A stretch of 64,000 nucleotides of DNA from Ferrimonas sediminum (GTDB lineage: Bacteria; Pseudomonadota; Gammaproteobacteria; Enterobacterales; Shewanellaceae): the NCBI RefSeq assembly GCF_900100175.1, contig NZ_FNEM01000013.1:1-64000 (forward strand). Direction: 5' to 3'. The position numbers and the translations under genes are program-made. Positions 38,537-48,078 of this stretch are shown here, piece by piece. How positions within the stretch are numbered: the first letter of the stretch is position 1; each line of letters begins with the position of its first letter. The notes beneath the pieces were generated by a model. The model searched no databases and had not been told where the DNA came from. It worked only from the letters and a program-made list of their open reading frames with translations.

Positions 38537-39226
38537 TCAGCTTGGATCAGAACCCAGGTAACGGTAGATGAAGGCACCCAGTACGGCACCGGCAATGGGC
38601 GCGAGCCAGAACAGCCACAGCTGAGACAGGGCCCAGTCGCCCACGTAGAGGGCCACACCGGTACTGCGGGCAGGGTTGACCGAGGTGTTGGTGACCGGGA
38701 TGCTGATCAGGTGGATCAGAGTCAGGCACAGGCCGATGGCCACCGGCGCAAGTCCAGCCGGTGCCCGGGGATCGGTGGCGCCAAGAATGACCACCAGAAA
38801 TACCATGGTCATCACCACTTCGGTGAGCAGCGCCGCACCCAGGCCGTAGCCGCCGGGAGAGTGATTGCCGTAGCCATTGGCGGCAAACCCGGCGCTGACA
38901 TCAAACCCCGGGGCGCCGCTGGCGATCAAAAACAGCACTCCCCCAGCCACCAGGCCGCCCGCGACCTGGGCCAGAATGTAGGGCAGCAGGGCGCTGGCCT
39001 CAAAGCGGCCGCCGGCCCACAGGCCAATGGAGACCGCCGGGTTCAGATGACAGCCGGAGATGTGGCCCAGGGCAAATGCCATGGTCAGCACGGTTAAGCC
39101 AAATGCCAGTGCCACGCCCAGCAGGCCGATGCCCACGTCGGGAAAGCCCGCGGCTAATACGGCACTGCCGCAGCCGCCAAGAACCAGCCAGAAGGTACCG
39201 ATGAATTCTGCACAATAGCGTTTCAT
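38537..39226 (-). CDS. aqpZ: Aquaporin Z
   Basis: 229 residues, six membrane helices, with both pore NPA boxes (HLNPAVS and VNPARST). The start [27 protein letters not shown] is typical of AqpZ rather than the glycerol facilitator GlpF, so it is a water channel of the inner membrane. ATG 39226 follows a GGAG/AAGG ribosome site; 11 extra upstream codons are unlikely to be used. An imperfect inverted repeat lies in its 5' region. Confidence 0.95.
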   Translation of the reverse strand: MKRYCAEFIGTFWLVLGGCGSAVLAAGFPDVGIGLLGVALAFGLTVLTMAFALGHISGCHLNPAVSIGLWAGGRFEASALLPYILAQVAGGLVAGGVLFLIASGAPGFDVSAGFAANGYGNHSPGGYGLGAALLTEVVMTMVFLVVILGATDPRAPAGLAPVAIGLCLTLIHLISIPVTNTSVNPARSTGVALYVGDWALSQLWLFWLAPIAGAVLGAFIYRYLGSDPS

Positions 39227-39270
39227 GCCTTGCTCCATGTCTGCCACAGGGGGGGCCACGCCATAGACTG

Positions 39271-39299
39271 AGTAACTGTCTGGTTCACAGGCAGTTACT
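39271..39299. repeat. Inverted repeat upstream of aqpZ
   Basis: AGTAACTG and CAGTTACT (perfect) enclose a loop with an inner CTG/CAG pairing, 45 bases before the aqpZ start and after the yedI gene. Operator or transcript-end hairpin. Confidence 0.55.
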
Positions 39300-39372
39300 T
39301 GATAATCAGCGGGCGTTCACAGTGTAGACCAGAGTGGACAGGCCTGCCTTTTAGGCGCCGGGGCAGGGAGCG

Positions 39373-39395
39373 GGGCCGAAGTCAGGCTTCGGCCC
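39373..39395 (-). terminator. Hairpin after the DUF808 gene
   Basis: Perfect nine-base arms GGGCCGAAG and CTTCGGCCC around five bases, eight bases after the stop. No T-tract, so weak or protein-dependent termination. Confidence 0.55.
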
Positions 39396-39402
39396 ACAGT
39401 GA

Positions 39403-40299
39403 TCAATGACGGAGTCTGGCGATGAGGTGAGCGATGGCCACCAATACAAAGCCTGCAATCATGCCGATGAGGCCGTTCAGTAGGGCGGGCACCAGCGCCG
39501 ACGCGATATGGCCGATGGCTGGAATCAGGGCGGTTTCGGCGGCGGCCTCGGAGATCCATTCGCTGAACAGGTGTACGCCGTGACTCAAGATGCCACCGCC
39601 GACCAGGAACATGGCAATGGTGCCAATCAGCGACAGAGACTTCATCAGTTTCGGAGCGGCGGCCAGCAGCAGTCGGCCAAAAGACTGGGTCAGGGGAGTG
39701 GAACGCTGGCTCAGGTACAGTCCGGCATCGTCGATCTTCACTATGACCGCCACCAGTCCGTAGACACCAATGGTCATCAGGATTGCTATGGTCGACATGG
39801 TCGCCACCTGGGTCATAAAGGGGGCGGCGGCCACCACCCCCAGAGTCAGGACGATGATCTCGGCCGATAGAATAAAGTCGGTGCGGATGGCGCCTTTGAT
39901 CTTGGTGTGTTCATACAACTGCTGATCGTCACCGCTGAGGTTCGGCGTCTGGTGGTGACTCTTTTTTGAGGTCATCTCCAGTACTTTTTCTGCTCCTTCA
40001 AAACAGAGGAACAGGCCGCCAAGCATCAGCAGTGGCGTAATCAGCCAGGGAATAAAGGCACTGATGGCCAGTGCGGCGGGCACCAGAAAGCACTTATTCA
40101 GAAATGAGCCCTTAGCCACCGCCCAGATCACCGGCAGTTCCCGGTCGGCTTTAACTCCGGAGACCTGTTCGGCATTCACGGCCAGATCGTCACCAAGCAC
40201 GCCTGCAGTCTTACGGGCCGCCACTTTGCTCATAACGGCAACATCATCGAGCAGAGAGGCGATGTCATCCAGAAGGGTTAATAAACTGGCTCCGGCCAT
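39403..40299 (-). CDS. yedI: YedI family inner-membrane protein (DUF808)
   Basis: 298 residues. The family start AGASLLTLLDDIASLLDDVAVMSKVAARKTAGVLGDDLAVNAEQV is clear, followed by about eight hydrophobic helices, including ALAISAFIPWLITPLLMLGG. Function unknown in all species. The ATG at 40299 is preferred over one five codons upstream because GGATGATAC precedes it. It is followed by aqpZ in the same direction with a hairpin between. Confidence 0.92.
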   Translation of the reverse strand: MAGASLLTLLDDIASLLDDVAVMSKVAARKTAGVLGDDLAVNAEQVSGVKADRELPVIWAVAKGSFLNKCFLVPAALAISAFIPWLITPLLMLGGLFLCFEGAEKVLEMTSKKSHHQTPNLSGDDQQLYEHTKIKGAIRTDFILSAEIIVLTLGVVAAAPFMTQVATMSTIAILMTIGVYGLVAVIVKIDDAGLYLSQRSTPLTQSFGRLLLAAAPKLMKSLSLIGTIAMFLVGGGILSHGVHLFSEWISEAAAETALIPAIGHIASALVPALLNGLIGMIAGFVLVAIAHLIARLRH

Positions 40300-40372
40300 T
40301 TCGGTATCATCCAATACAAAATCAGTAAGTTAGCCACACAGGATAGGCCTGACACCAGCGGACTTCAACCGC

Positions 40373-41995
40373 CTAATCGTCGGAGGATGCGTCGATGGTC
40401 ACATAACAGACAGCGGCTTGGATGTCGTGATCGTCAAAGAAGGTCAGCCAGCGAATCTGGTTGTCTCTCAAGCTGTCGCCCGGACCTTTGACTTCCAGCC
40501 ACAGACAGCGGTTATTCCGGGTCAGAAACAGATCCGGGTGGCCACTGCGGTTGGCCTTGAGATCAAACAGTAATCGTCGAAAGCAGGCGGTCAGCTGGGC
40601 ATGGCTTAAGCTGGATAACGCCGATTCGATCAGCGGCCGGCTGATCCCGTCCCAGTTGACCCAGTAGTTGGCGATGCCCTGTTTTTGGTCAAAGGTGTCC
40701 AGCAGCTGGGCAGGCTGCCAGCGAGACAGGATTCGGTCGATGGCGTCGCGCCGTGTTTGAGTGAACTGAGGGCTGAACATGTCTGTGGGACCAAGCTGAT
40801 AAGGGTTGAGGAAGGCGCCTTGAACCGGTGCGAAGATCGCCGGCCAGAATGCCAGGCCAAACAACGCGTTGAGCAGAGCGTTTTCGCAGTAATGCGCCTG
40901 CCATCCCTGTGCTTGGTAGTGTTCGGCGACCAGCAACTCTATCGGTGCGTCTTTGCCATTCAGGGTCAATGTGCACTGCTGAATCTGGGGCGGAGCTAGC
41001 TGAGGATACTCAAAAGGCGCAATCCGGTTCAGTTTTTTCCCCAGACGGCGGGCAACGGTGAGCTCCTGTTCGTTCTCCGGTTGGTCGAGCATGGCCCGAA
41101 CCAGCGGGCGGGCCCGGTGGGGCGCATCGGCGTTCAGATGCAGCCTGGCCTGGCGCTCGCGACTGGGCGCGAGCTGGCTGTGCTGATACAAAGCCAAAGC
41201 CTGTTGTGGCTGCTTATCGCGCTCATACTCACGGGCAATCTCCAGCAGCAGTCGCTGTCGTCGCCGTTCCCATCTGGGCCAGGGCAGGGGCAAAGGCAGC
41301 TCGTCGGCCAGTGCCAGAATCGCCAAGCGATCTTTCTGTTCTGAGGCAAGCTGACGGCGCTTATCGAGTTGACTCAGCTGTCGGGCGGCCTCCAACTGCG
41401 ATCGCTGCTCGAAGGCGTTCAGGCTGGGATCCAGCGAGTAGTTTTCAAATACCTGAATGCCAAGATCACTGACCACAAACTGGGCCAAATCCTGACGGGC
41501 GTTGCCGAAATAGAGCAGCAGCAGGGTCTCGAGCAGCTCGGTCTGGCTGAGGACAATCAAGGCCAATTCGGGTAACGGGTGTGCCTGCAGTTCAAGCTGC
41601 GCCACCAACTCAGGTTTTCTCAGCTTTCCCAGCCCGGCGGGGACGTAACGGAGTATCTCGGCTTTGGTCACCCAGGGGGCCAGTTGTGACCAGCTGCCGG
41701 GTTGAAACGGCTGAATCATGCCTGCGTCCAGCAGGGCGGTTATGGCGCCGGCCAGATCGTCGATCTCGGGGTAACGGAGTTTATCGGTGCGAAACACCGG
41801 ACCTTTTCTGGACAGCAGGCGTACGCACAGGCAGCGTCCCGAATGGGGCAGGGTGTCAAACTCCCGAATCCACCGCAGTTCGTCGTCGTTCAGTAGCGAT
41901 CGGTAACGGCCCACGACATCGTTTACCATCCGGGTGAAATTGCTGAGGTAGTAGTCTTGAGGTAATTCGGGTCGTGGGGACGAACTCACGTGCAC
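40373..41995 (-). CDS. VRR-NUC domain nuclease (FAN1-like)
   Basis: 540 residues. The C-terminal VRR-NUC domain has the PD-(D/E)xK signature GHPDLFL, then LWLEVKGPGDSLRDNQ (about residues 480-515). The preceding part contains a helical region with TPR-like repeats and an N-terminal SAP-like stretch, as in bacterial FAN1 homologues. These enzymes cut 5'-flap and crosslinked DNA and can unhook interstrand crosslinks (shown for Pseudomonas FAN1). Start MHVSSSPRPELPQDYYLSNF is typical. No operon partner. Confidence 0.9.
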   Translation of the reverse strand: MHVSSSPRPELPQDYYLSNFTRMVNDVVGRYRSLLNDDELRWIREFDTLPHSGRCLCVRLLSRKGPVFRTDKLRYPEIDDLAGAITALLDAGMIQPFQPGSWSQLAPWVTKAEILRYVPAGLGKLRKPELVAQLELQAHPLPELALIVLSQTELLETLLLLYFGNARQDLAQFVVSDLGIQVFENYSLDPSLNAFEQRSQLEAARQLSQLDKRRQLASEQKDRLAILALADELPLPLPWPRWERRRQRLLLEIAREYERDKQPQQALALYQHSQLAPSRERQARLHLNADAPHRARPLVRAMLDQPENEQELTVARRLGKKLNRIAPFEYPQLAPPQIQQCTLTLNGKDAPIELLVAEHYQAQGWQAHYCENALLNALFGLAFWPAIFAPVQGAFLNPYQLGPTDMFSPQFTQTRRDAIDRILSRWQPAQLLDTFDQKQGIANYWVNWDGISRPLIESALSSLSHAQLTACFRRLLFDLKANRSGHPDLFLTRNNRCLWLEVKGPGDSLRDNQIRWLTFFDDHDIQAAVCYVTIDASSDD

Positions 41996-42090
41996 TGCTC
42001 ATGTTGACCTGGGATGCCCTAACCATACCGAAGCGGGGGCCCGGTGCAACCGTTCAGTGCCGATCGCCGGGCCGCGTTTTCGCCGCGCTG

Positions 42091-43713
42091 TCAGAGGCCG
42101 GGTTTCTGGTAGACCGGTTGGCCGTCGATGTAGGTCGCCAGGACCTGAGTCTGCCAGATCTGCTCTACCGGTACGGTGAAGTAGTCGCGATCAATCAGGA
42201 TAAAATCGGCCCTCTTGCCTGGCTCCAGCGAGCCCTGCTGTTGCTCTTGAAAGCTGGCGTAGGCGGCCCCCAGGGTAAAGCCATGCAGTGCCTCTTCGCG
42301 GCTCAGACTTTGCTTCGGGTACCAGCCCCCCTCGGGGTGACCTTGATGATTCTGGCGTGACACCGCCGAGTACAGCCCCCAGAAGGGGTTAGGTGATTCG
42401 ATGGGAAAGTCGGATCCGGCAGCAAAAGGGATGCCCTGATTGATTACGGTTTTCCAGGCGTAGGCGCCATGGATTCGCAAAGGCCCAAGCCGGTCTTCGG
42501 CCATATTCATGTCGGAGGTGGCGTGGGTCGGCTGCATGGAGGCAACTATGCCGGCGGCTTTGATGCGGACAAAGTCGTTAGGCTCGACCACCTGCAAGTG
42601 CTCGATGCGGTTGCGCTGCTCTGGTTTACCATAGCTGATCATCGCTTCCAGCACCTCGCGGTTGCCTCGGTCGCCAATGGCATGGACGTTGGCCTGGAAG
42701 CCACGGTTAATGACTCCTTTGATGCGCCTTTTGAGTTCTTTTATGGGGTGAATCAACAGGCCCCTGTGCCCTTTCATATCGCTGTAGTCGTCCAGCAGGG
42801 CGGCACCGCGACTGCCCAGGGCACCATCGGCATAGAGCTTCACCGAGCGGGCGATAAGCCGATCGCCGTAGTAGGGGCCCGGCATGCGGCTGAGGGTATC
42901 CAGATCCGACACCATGGCGTAGATTCGAATTGGCAACTGTTGCTGCTGATCCCACGCCTGGTACATCTGTAATGTTCGATAGTCGACGCCGGCATCGTGG
43001 ACTCCGGTGAGGCCCAGTGAGGCCAACTTGCGAGTGGCGGAGCGGAAGGCCGCTTCGGTTTCGTGGGGCTCGCGAGATGGAAGGCGCCCCTCCACCAGCC
43101 CCATGGCGTTGTCGATCAGAATGCCGGTCGGCGAGCCGTCGGCATTGCGCAGCAGTTGGCCGCCCTCCGGATCGGCGGTGGCCGGAGTGATACGGGCCAG
43201 GGTCAGTGCCCGGCTGTTACCCCAGCCGGCGTGCCCGTCTACCCGGCGTAGCCAGACCGGACGCTCCGGCACGACGGCATCCAGATCACTGGCGGTGGGA
43301 AAAGCGGTATCGGGCCACAGCTCCTGATTCCAGCCCCGGCCGCGAATCCAGGTCAGATGGGGGTGGGCGTCGGCGAACTGACGTAAACGTTCCAGCGCGG
43401 CCTGCTTGCTGGTGACGCCGCTGAGGTCAAGATCCGATTGCAGATAGCCCAGCCCCATAATATGGCCATGGGCGTCAGTCAGACCGGGCAGCAGAGTGTG
43501 GCCTTTGCCATCGATAAGCCGGTTCGGGGAAAGCCCTCTGAAGCCGTCTCGTGGCGCGGTCGCCACCACTTTTCCGTCGTCGATGTGCAGGGCTCCAAAG
43601 CGCTGTACTCCTTGATCGGTAAGGGTGTAGCCATTGACGTTGTTGATCACCAATGAGTCGGCAAGCGACCCGGTAGACAGAGCCAGACACAGGGCTCCCA
43701 GCAGAGCGCGCAT
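42091..43713 (-). CDS. Amidohydrolase family protein (YtcJ type), exported
   Basis: 540 residues with a Sec signal peptide (MRALLGALCLALSTGSLA), so periplasmic. The composite-domain amidohydrolase has metal ligands in LLPGLTDAHGHIMGLG (HxH), the stretch NVHAIGDRGNREVLEAM, and SDFPIESPNPFWGLYSAV near the end. The YtcJ/Nfd group hydrolyses amides such as N-substituted formamides; the actual substrate is unknown. It stands alone. Confidence 0.88.
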   Translation of the reverse strand: MRALLGALCLALSTGSLADSLVINNVNGYTLTDQGVQRFGALHIDDGKVVATAPRDGFRGLSPNRLIDGKGHTLLPGLTDAHGHIMGLGYLQSDLDLSGVTSKQAALERLRQFADAHPHLTWIRGRGWNQELWPDTAFPTASDLDAVVPERPVWLRRVDGHAGWGNSRALTLARITPATADPEGGQLLRNADGSPTGILIDNAMGLVEGRLPSREPHETEAAFRSATRKLASLGLTGVHDAGVDYRTLQMYQAWDQQQQLPIRIYAMVSDLDTLSRMPGPYYGDRLIARSVKLYADGALGSRGAALLDDYSDMKGHRGLLIHPIKELKRRIKGVINRGFQANVHAIGDRGNREVLEAMISYGKPEQRNRIEHLQVVEPNDFVRIKAAGIVASMQPTHATSDMNMAEDRLGPLRIHGAYAWKTVINQGIPFAAGSDFPIESPNPFWGLYSAVSRQNHQGHPEGGWYPKQSLSREEALHGFTLGAAYASFQEQQQGSLEPGKRADFILIDRDYFTVPVEQIWQTQVLATYIDGQPVYQKPGL

Positions 43714-44018
43714 TTCAATTCCTTTTGAATAGAGTGAGTTAGATTGATCCTCTTAGGGCGAGGACTACGGTATCAGCATGGGGCCTGACGAGGCAATGAC
43801 CGATGTCATGGCATTGGGGAGGTAAGCGGTGGAGCGACATTCTACGGGCTGGATTCAAACGGCTATATTCGTAGCCGGAGACCCTTTTTAGTCTAACGTG
43901 AATTAGTTAAAGGCACTGACAAATAGAGATAATTCCCCATCTTGTTGTTACTTTAATGTTGCAGTGACCCATGTTACTGTGTGGGTACCTACCTGTTGGG
44001 GAGAGGGTAATATTGGCC
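43714..44018. other. Intergenic region before the PAS-GGDEF-EAL gene
   Basis: About 300 bases between two divergently transcribed genes. No clear promoter, operator or small gene. A partial sigma-28 resemblance near 43909 has the wrong spacing. Confidence 0.4.
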
Positions 44019-45770
44019 ATGAGCAGTGATCAGTCGGCCCCCGAAACCGCGGCAACATCGCCATTGACGGAACAGGGGTTGTTGGCTTATCTGGATGTGA
44101 TTCGGCAGTTGTTTGCCGGCACATCAGACATGATGTGGGTGGTTCATAAGGGGCGGTTTTTCTGGTGTAACCCGGTGGCAGTTCGGCAACTCGGGTTTGA
44201 TGATGCATCTGACTTGCTGGGTTTGAGCCCGGCGGAGATCTCCCCCGCCGTACAGCCCAACCGGTCCTCCTCCGAAGAGTTGGCCCAGTCGATGATCGAC
44301 TCGGCAATCAAATATGGCTATCACCGGTTCGAGTGGGTTCATCAGACCCGCAGCGGTGAGCCGCTGATGTGTGAGATTACCCTAAATTCAGTACCGGTGG
44401 GTACGGGGGTGGCGCTGTTGGCCATTGGCCGCGACATCAGCCTGATCAAAGAGGTGGAAAACAAGCTTCGAGTTTCTGAATTTACCGACACCCTGACCGG
44501 CCTGCCAAACCGCGCTGCCCTGGTGCAGCACATTGGCCAGCAGTTGGCGATCCATACGCCGCAGCTGAGCCTGCTGTGTATCGGGGTGAACAATTTTAAG
44601 CGGGTCAACGAAGAGTTTGGGTTTCGTATTGGTGACAAAGTGCTAAAGGCACTGGCATCGGTGCTGACTGCGTCGCTCAGTGGCAGAGGTTATCTGGGAC
44701 GATTTGATGGCGATACCTTTCTGGTGGTCCTGACCGATGACGATCCGCAACAGGCCCGGGCATGGGCCGAGCAGGCGCTGCGTCGGCTCGATACCCTCAT
44801 CGAGGTGGATGGGGTCGAGGTGCGCACTCAGTCCAGCATTGGCATCAGCCATCTGTGCCCTGAGGTGTGCACCACCAAGGCCATATTGCACCGGGCCGAA
44901 ATGGCGATGTTCCAGTCTAAGCGGCTCGGGACTCAACAGGTGCACAGTTACAGCGAGTCTCTGGCGGATGAGATGGCTCAGGAGAAGCAGCTACTCAAAG
45001 AGATCCGCCGGGCCATTGAGAAGCAGGAGTTCTTTCTGCTGTTTCAGCCGGTGTTTCATCTAGGTAGCGGCATGGTGACAGGCGCCGAGGCGCTGATCCG
45101 ATGGCGCCACCCCGACCGTGGCGTGCTGACGCCCGATGCCTTTATTGCCCAGGCAGAAACCAGCGGCCTGATCGTCGAGATTGGCCAACAGGTGATTGAG
45201 ATGGCTTGCCTGCAGATGGCACGCTGGCTGGAGCAGGGTTTGCCGTTGCAGCAGGTGAGCATCAATATCTCGGTGAAGCAGATTGAAACCGGTGAACTGG
45301 TGGAGAGTCTGCTGATGGCGCTGAATCAGTATGGGATTCCGCCGGAGTGCATGGAGATCGAGGTCACCGAAACCATGTTGCTGCAGCAGGGCAAGACCAT
45401 CGCCTCGCAACTGTGGCGGTTGCGCCAGGCCGGAGTGGCCATCGCCATCGATGATTTTGGTACCGGTTACTCCTCCTTTGGTCGTTTAAAGACTCTGCCG
45501 GTGGACAGAGTAAAGATTGATCGCAGCTTCATTTGCGAGCTGGAAACCGACGAGCGTAATGGCGCCATTGTCCAGTCGATTATCGCCCTGGCGCATAATC
45601 TGGAGATGGTGGTAACCGCAGAAGGGATCGAGACCGATTTCCAGTATGAGTTTTTGCGCAGTCATCAATGTGAGTCAGGGCAGGGGTATCTGGTGAGCCC
45701 GCCGGTGGCGGCAGTGCGGTTTGAACACCTGGTGCGACAGCGCTGGCAGGCCTTGAAGGGCAGACATTAA
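44019..45770 (+). CDS. PAS-GGDEF-EAL c-di-GMP phosphodiesterase
   Basis: 583 residues, no membrane helix. An N-terminal PAS domain (about 20-145) precedes a degenerate GGDEF domain, with FDGDTF (about 229-234) in place of GGDEF, so cyclase activity is not expected. The EAL domain has all main motifs: EALIRW, NIS, ETMLL, DDFGTGYSS and DRVKIDRSFI. It should degrade c-di-GMP, with the GGDEF part perhaps binding GTP as an activator. The start is ATG 44019 or TTG 44013, the latter better spaced from AGAGGG (44002-44007). Confidence 0.92.
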   Translation: MSSDQSAPETAATSPLTEQGLLAYLDVIRQLFAGTSDMMWVVHKGRFFWCNPVAVRQLGFDDASDLLGLSPAEISPAVQPNRSSSEELAQSMIDSAIKYGYHRFEWVHQTRSGEPLMCEITLNSVPVGTGVALLAIGRDISLIKEVENKLRVSEFTDTLTGLPNRAALVQHIGQQLAIHTPQLSLLCIGVNNFKRVNEEFGFRIGDKVLKALASVLTASLSGRGYLGRFDGDTFLVVLTDDDPQQARAWAEQALRRLDTLIEVDGVEVRTQSSIGISHLCPEVCTTKAILHRAEMAMFQSKRLGTQQVHSYSESLADEMAQEKQLLKEIRRAIEKQEFFLLFQPVFHLGSGMVTGAEALIRWRHPDRGVLTPDAFIAQAETSGLIVEIGQQVIEMACLQMARWLEQGLPLQQVSINISVKQIETGELVESLLMALNQYGIPPECMEIEVTETMLLQQGKTIASQLWRLRQAGVAIAIDDFGTGYSSFGRLKTLPVDRVKIDRSFICELETDERNGAIVQSIIALAHNLEMVVTAEGIETDFQYEFLRSHQCESGQGYLVSPPVAAVRFEHLVRQRWQALKGRH

Positions 45771-45795
45771 AAAAGAGACCCGAGGGTCTCTTTTT
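45769..45795. terminator. Bidirectional terminator
   Basis: AGAGACC and GGTCTCT around CGAG with A- and T-runs on the two sides, between the convergent EAL and TSUP genes. Confidence 0.9.
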
Positions 45796-45797
45796 GT

Positions 45798-46706
45798 TTA
45801 TTGCGAGGCATGGGCTGCCGCCGGTGGTCGCGATTGCTGCCAGGAGCGGTACATCGATGCCGAGGTATAGAGCACCACAAATGCCACCAGCCATTTGAGC
45901 ATCTCCACATCCATCGATTTCACCAGCGTGGCGGCCAGCACCACGGCCACGGGGCCGGCTATCGCGACGGCGAGCACCGCCTTGGCATCGAAGGCACCGT
46001 TGCGGATAAAAGTGCCGGCCGAGAAAAAGCTCAACACCGCACAGGATCCCATCATGATGGGGAACGCGGCGATGGGGTTCATTCCCAACAGGTACACCAG
46101 CGTCATGCAGGGTGCATAGAGGCCAACGCCAACACTCATCAGGGCACCGAAGATAAAGTTGCCTGCGAGTGCAATGGCCAGTTTGGTGCCCCCCAGGCCC
46201 ATGGCATCGCCCCCAACCGGGAACCAGCCCAGCAGACCGGCGAAAATCAGCGCTGCCACGATCAGCAGGGCGATGCACATGATCAACCGCACTAGCTGTC
46301 GATCCAGCCCTGACACCCATTTGGCCCCAATGCAGGCTCCCAGAGCCGCAGCGGCCATCATGCCTATCAGGGTGACCGGATCGACGTCCACAGCACCGAT
46401 GAACAGCAGTGCCTGAGCCACCGTGGGCAGTACGCACTGGCCGTTGAGGGTGCCGGGCAGCAGCCGATCATCGACCAGTTTAAACTGTTTGTAGAACGCC
46501 GTCTTGATGGCAAAACTGCCCACGCCCAGAGTGTCCAGGAAGTTTGCCAGCGCCCCGACGGCGCCGACTTTTGCCACCGACGTTGAGGGCACGAGTTGTC
46601 CGTCGCGACGCTGTTTGCTAAAGGCATGGAACAGCATCCAGCAGTAGATGAGGCCGCCTGCCACGAAGACGACCTGAAGCGCAAAGGCCAGCATAAGAAT
46701 TTCCAA
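45798..46706 (-). CDS. TSUP family transporter (TauE/SafE)
   Basis: 302 residues and about eight membrane helices. The family repeats are visible: VGAVGALANFLDTLGVGSFAI and, in the second half, GALMSVGVGLYAPCMTLVYLLGMNP. TSUP proteins export or import sulfite, sulfoacetate and related organosulfur anions; the substrate here is not known. It lies downstream of a LysR gene in the same direction (87-base gap). Confidence 0.85.
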   Translation of the reverse strand: MEILMLAFALQVVFVAGGLIYCWMLFHAFSKQRRDGQLVPSTSVAKVGAVGALANFLDTLGVGSFAIKTAFYKQFKLVDDRLLPGTLNGQCVLPTVAQALLFIGAVDVDPVTLIGMMAAAALGACIGAKWVSGLDRQLVRLIMCIALLIVAALIFAGLLGWFPVGGDAMGLGGTKLAIALAGNFIFGALMSVGVGLYAPCMTLVYLLGMNPIAAFPIMMGSCAVLSFFSAGTFIRNGAFDAKAVLAVAIAGPVAVVLAATLVKSMDVEMLKWLVAFVVLYTSASMYRSWQQSRPPAAAHASQ

Positions 46707-46793
46707 AGAACTGTCAGGCCGGCGATGCTAACAGTTGAGCAAGGCCCCGGCCAGACTGGGATAGCGGCTTTTACCCTATTTTTTGAGTTTCGT

Positions 46794-47669
46794 TCATTCG
46801 CTTAACATCGGCGTAATGGCTTCGATCAGAAATCGAATACGAGTTGGTAACGGCTGGTGTCGTCGCTGCACCAGATAGATAGATTCAGACACCGGCTGGG
46901 GCAGGGTGTGGACCGCGATCTCATCCGGCCGGGGAAAGGCGGCGACGGCGTAGCGGGGCAGGACGGTAAAGCCCAATCCCCGGCTGACCGGTTCGAGAAT
47001 CATGCTGATGTGGTTGCAAAAGCCGCGTTTGGGGAGCTGGGACAGCTGCTGGTATTGCTCAAAATTGCTGCCCAGCAGCATGCCGGCATGGTGGGCGCCA
47101 TCGGGGTGATCGATGTAGCCCAGTGCCATCAGGGTGGCCCAGTCAGGGGCGTCGATGTGGGCCGGGGTTACCAAAAACAGTGGTTCTTCGGCAAAGGGGC
47201 GGTAGGCCAGATCCGACTTGTCGCCGGGACGGGTGATCAGGCCAATATCGAGCTTGCGGGCCACCAGATCCCGTTCCACCCCTTCATTGGGGGCAAAGGT
47301 ATAGTCGATGCTCAGCGACGGGTGTTGCTGTTGCAGAGCCAGCAGTTCGGGGTAGAGTTTCAACCCCAGGCTGCCTGGTGAGGCAAAACGCACCGGGCCG
47401 TTGAAGGGGTCATCCGTCGACAGTTGCTGCTCCAGACCGGACAGCTCCGCCAGCGTGCGCTGGGCTTGCTGATAGACGTCGCGGCCGGACTGGGTCAGAT
47501 CAAAGCGTTTGCCTTCGCGAATCAGCAGCGGCTGACCAAAGTGCTGCTCCAGTTTTTTGATGTGTTGGCTGACCCCTGGCTGGGTCATGGCCAACTTGTC
47601 GGCGGTGTGGGTGAAATGGCCGGTTTCCACCAGGGTAACGTAGGTCTGCAGCCAGTTAAGGTTAAGCAT
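46794..47669 (-). CDS. LysR family transcriptional regulator
   Basis: 291 residues. The N-terminal winged helix-turn-helix (LNWLQTYVTLVETGHFTHTADKLAMTQPGVSQHIKKLE) is followed by a full-length periplasmic-binding-fold effector domain. ATG 47669 gives the usual LysR start; 14 extra upstream codons are not expected. Divergent from it lies the remnant of a glyoxalase-fold gene, which was probably its target before decay. The next intact gene in its own direction is the TSUP transporter, another candidate target. Confidence 0.93.
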   Translation of the reverse strand: MLNLNWLQTYVTLVETGHFTHTADKLAMTQPGVSQHIKKLEQHFGQPLLIREGKRFDLTQSGRDVYQQAQRTLAELSGLEQQLSTDDPFNGPVRFASPGSLGLKLYPELLALQQQHPSLSIDYTFAPNEGVERDLVARKLDIGLITRPGDKSDLAYRPFAEEPLFLVTPAHIDAPDWATLMALGYIDHPDGAHHAGMLLGSNFEQYQQLSQLPKRGFCNHISMILEPVSRGLGFTVLPRYAVAAFPRPDEIAVHTLPQPVSESIYLVQRRHQPLPTRIRFLIEAITPMLSE

Positions 47670-47795
47670 AGGGCTCGGTTTCAGGTGTTTGTAATTGCAT
47701 TGTATTATCAAAAGAGGAATTTTTCATAATTCCTAGCTTTGGTTGAGCATGGGTACTCTGTTGCCACTTTCTTAAGACAGAACCCGTAGTGCGTT

Positions 47796-47983
47796 ATGAC
47801 TCAGAGCTACCCTGGTACGTTTTCCCACATTGGTCTTTCGTTACCGAATCTCGATGCCGAGATAAATTTCTACACTGAATTTCGGCCCAGGCTCCCGACT
47901 TGCAAGGTCTGATTGAGAAGAGATTGGCCGCCGGAGGTAAGCATCGGATGCCGATTCATTACTCCTCCTCAGGCGTCTACTGA
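47796..47983 (+). pseudogene. Remnant of a VOC (glyoxalase-fold) protein gene
   Basis: The reading frame from ATG 47796 encodes 38 residues starting like a VOC domain (FSHIGLSLPNLDAEINFYTE) and stops at 47912. In the next frame, 47897-47983 encodes DLQGLIEKRLAAGGKHRMPI, a central segment of the same family, ending at a stop. The region between the two parts (about 60-70 residues) and the C-terminus are missing. A gene of about 160 residues has therefore suffered an internal deletion with frameshift and a 3' truncation. It is divergent from the LysR gene. Confidence 0.75.
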
Positions 47984-48010
47984 GGCCCGGAACCGCCGAG
48001 CTTAACTGTG

Positions 48011-48040
48011 AAAAAAACGCCCCGTTTGGGGCGTTTTTTT
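48011..48040. terminator. Bidirectional terminator before gltS end
   Basis: AAAAACGCCCC and GGGGCGTTTTT around GTTT with long A- and T-runs. It serves gltS on the minus strand and once served the lost VOC gene. Confidence 0.92.
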
Positions 48041-48078
48041 ACCGAAGGGTGTGGCTGTTTGCCACTGCCGGAAATCGA

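Noticed and set aside
43909-43935. Weak sigma-28-like promoter before the PAS-GGDEF-EAL gene
   Set aside because: TAAAG and GATAA elements are present, but the spacer is nine rather than 11 bases and the -10 lacks GCC.
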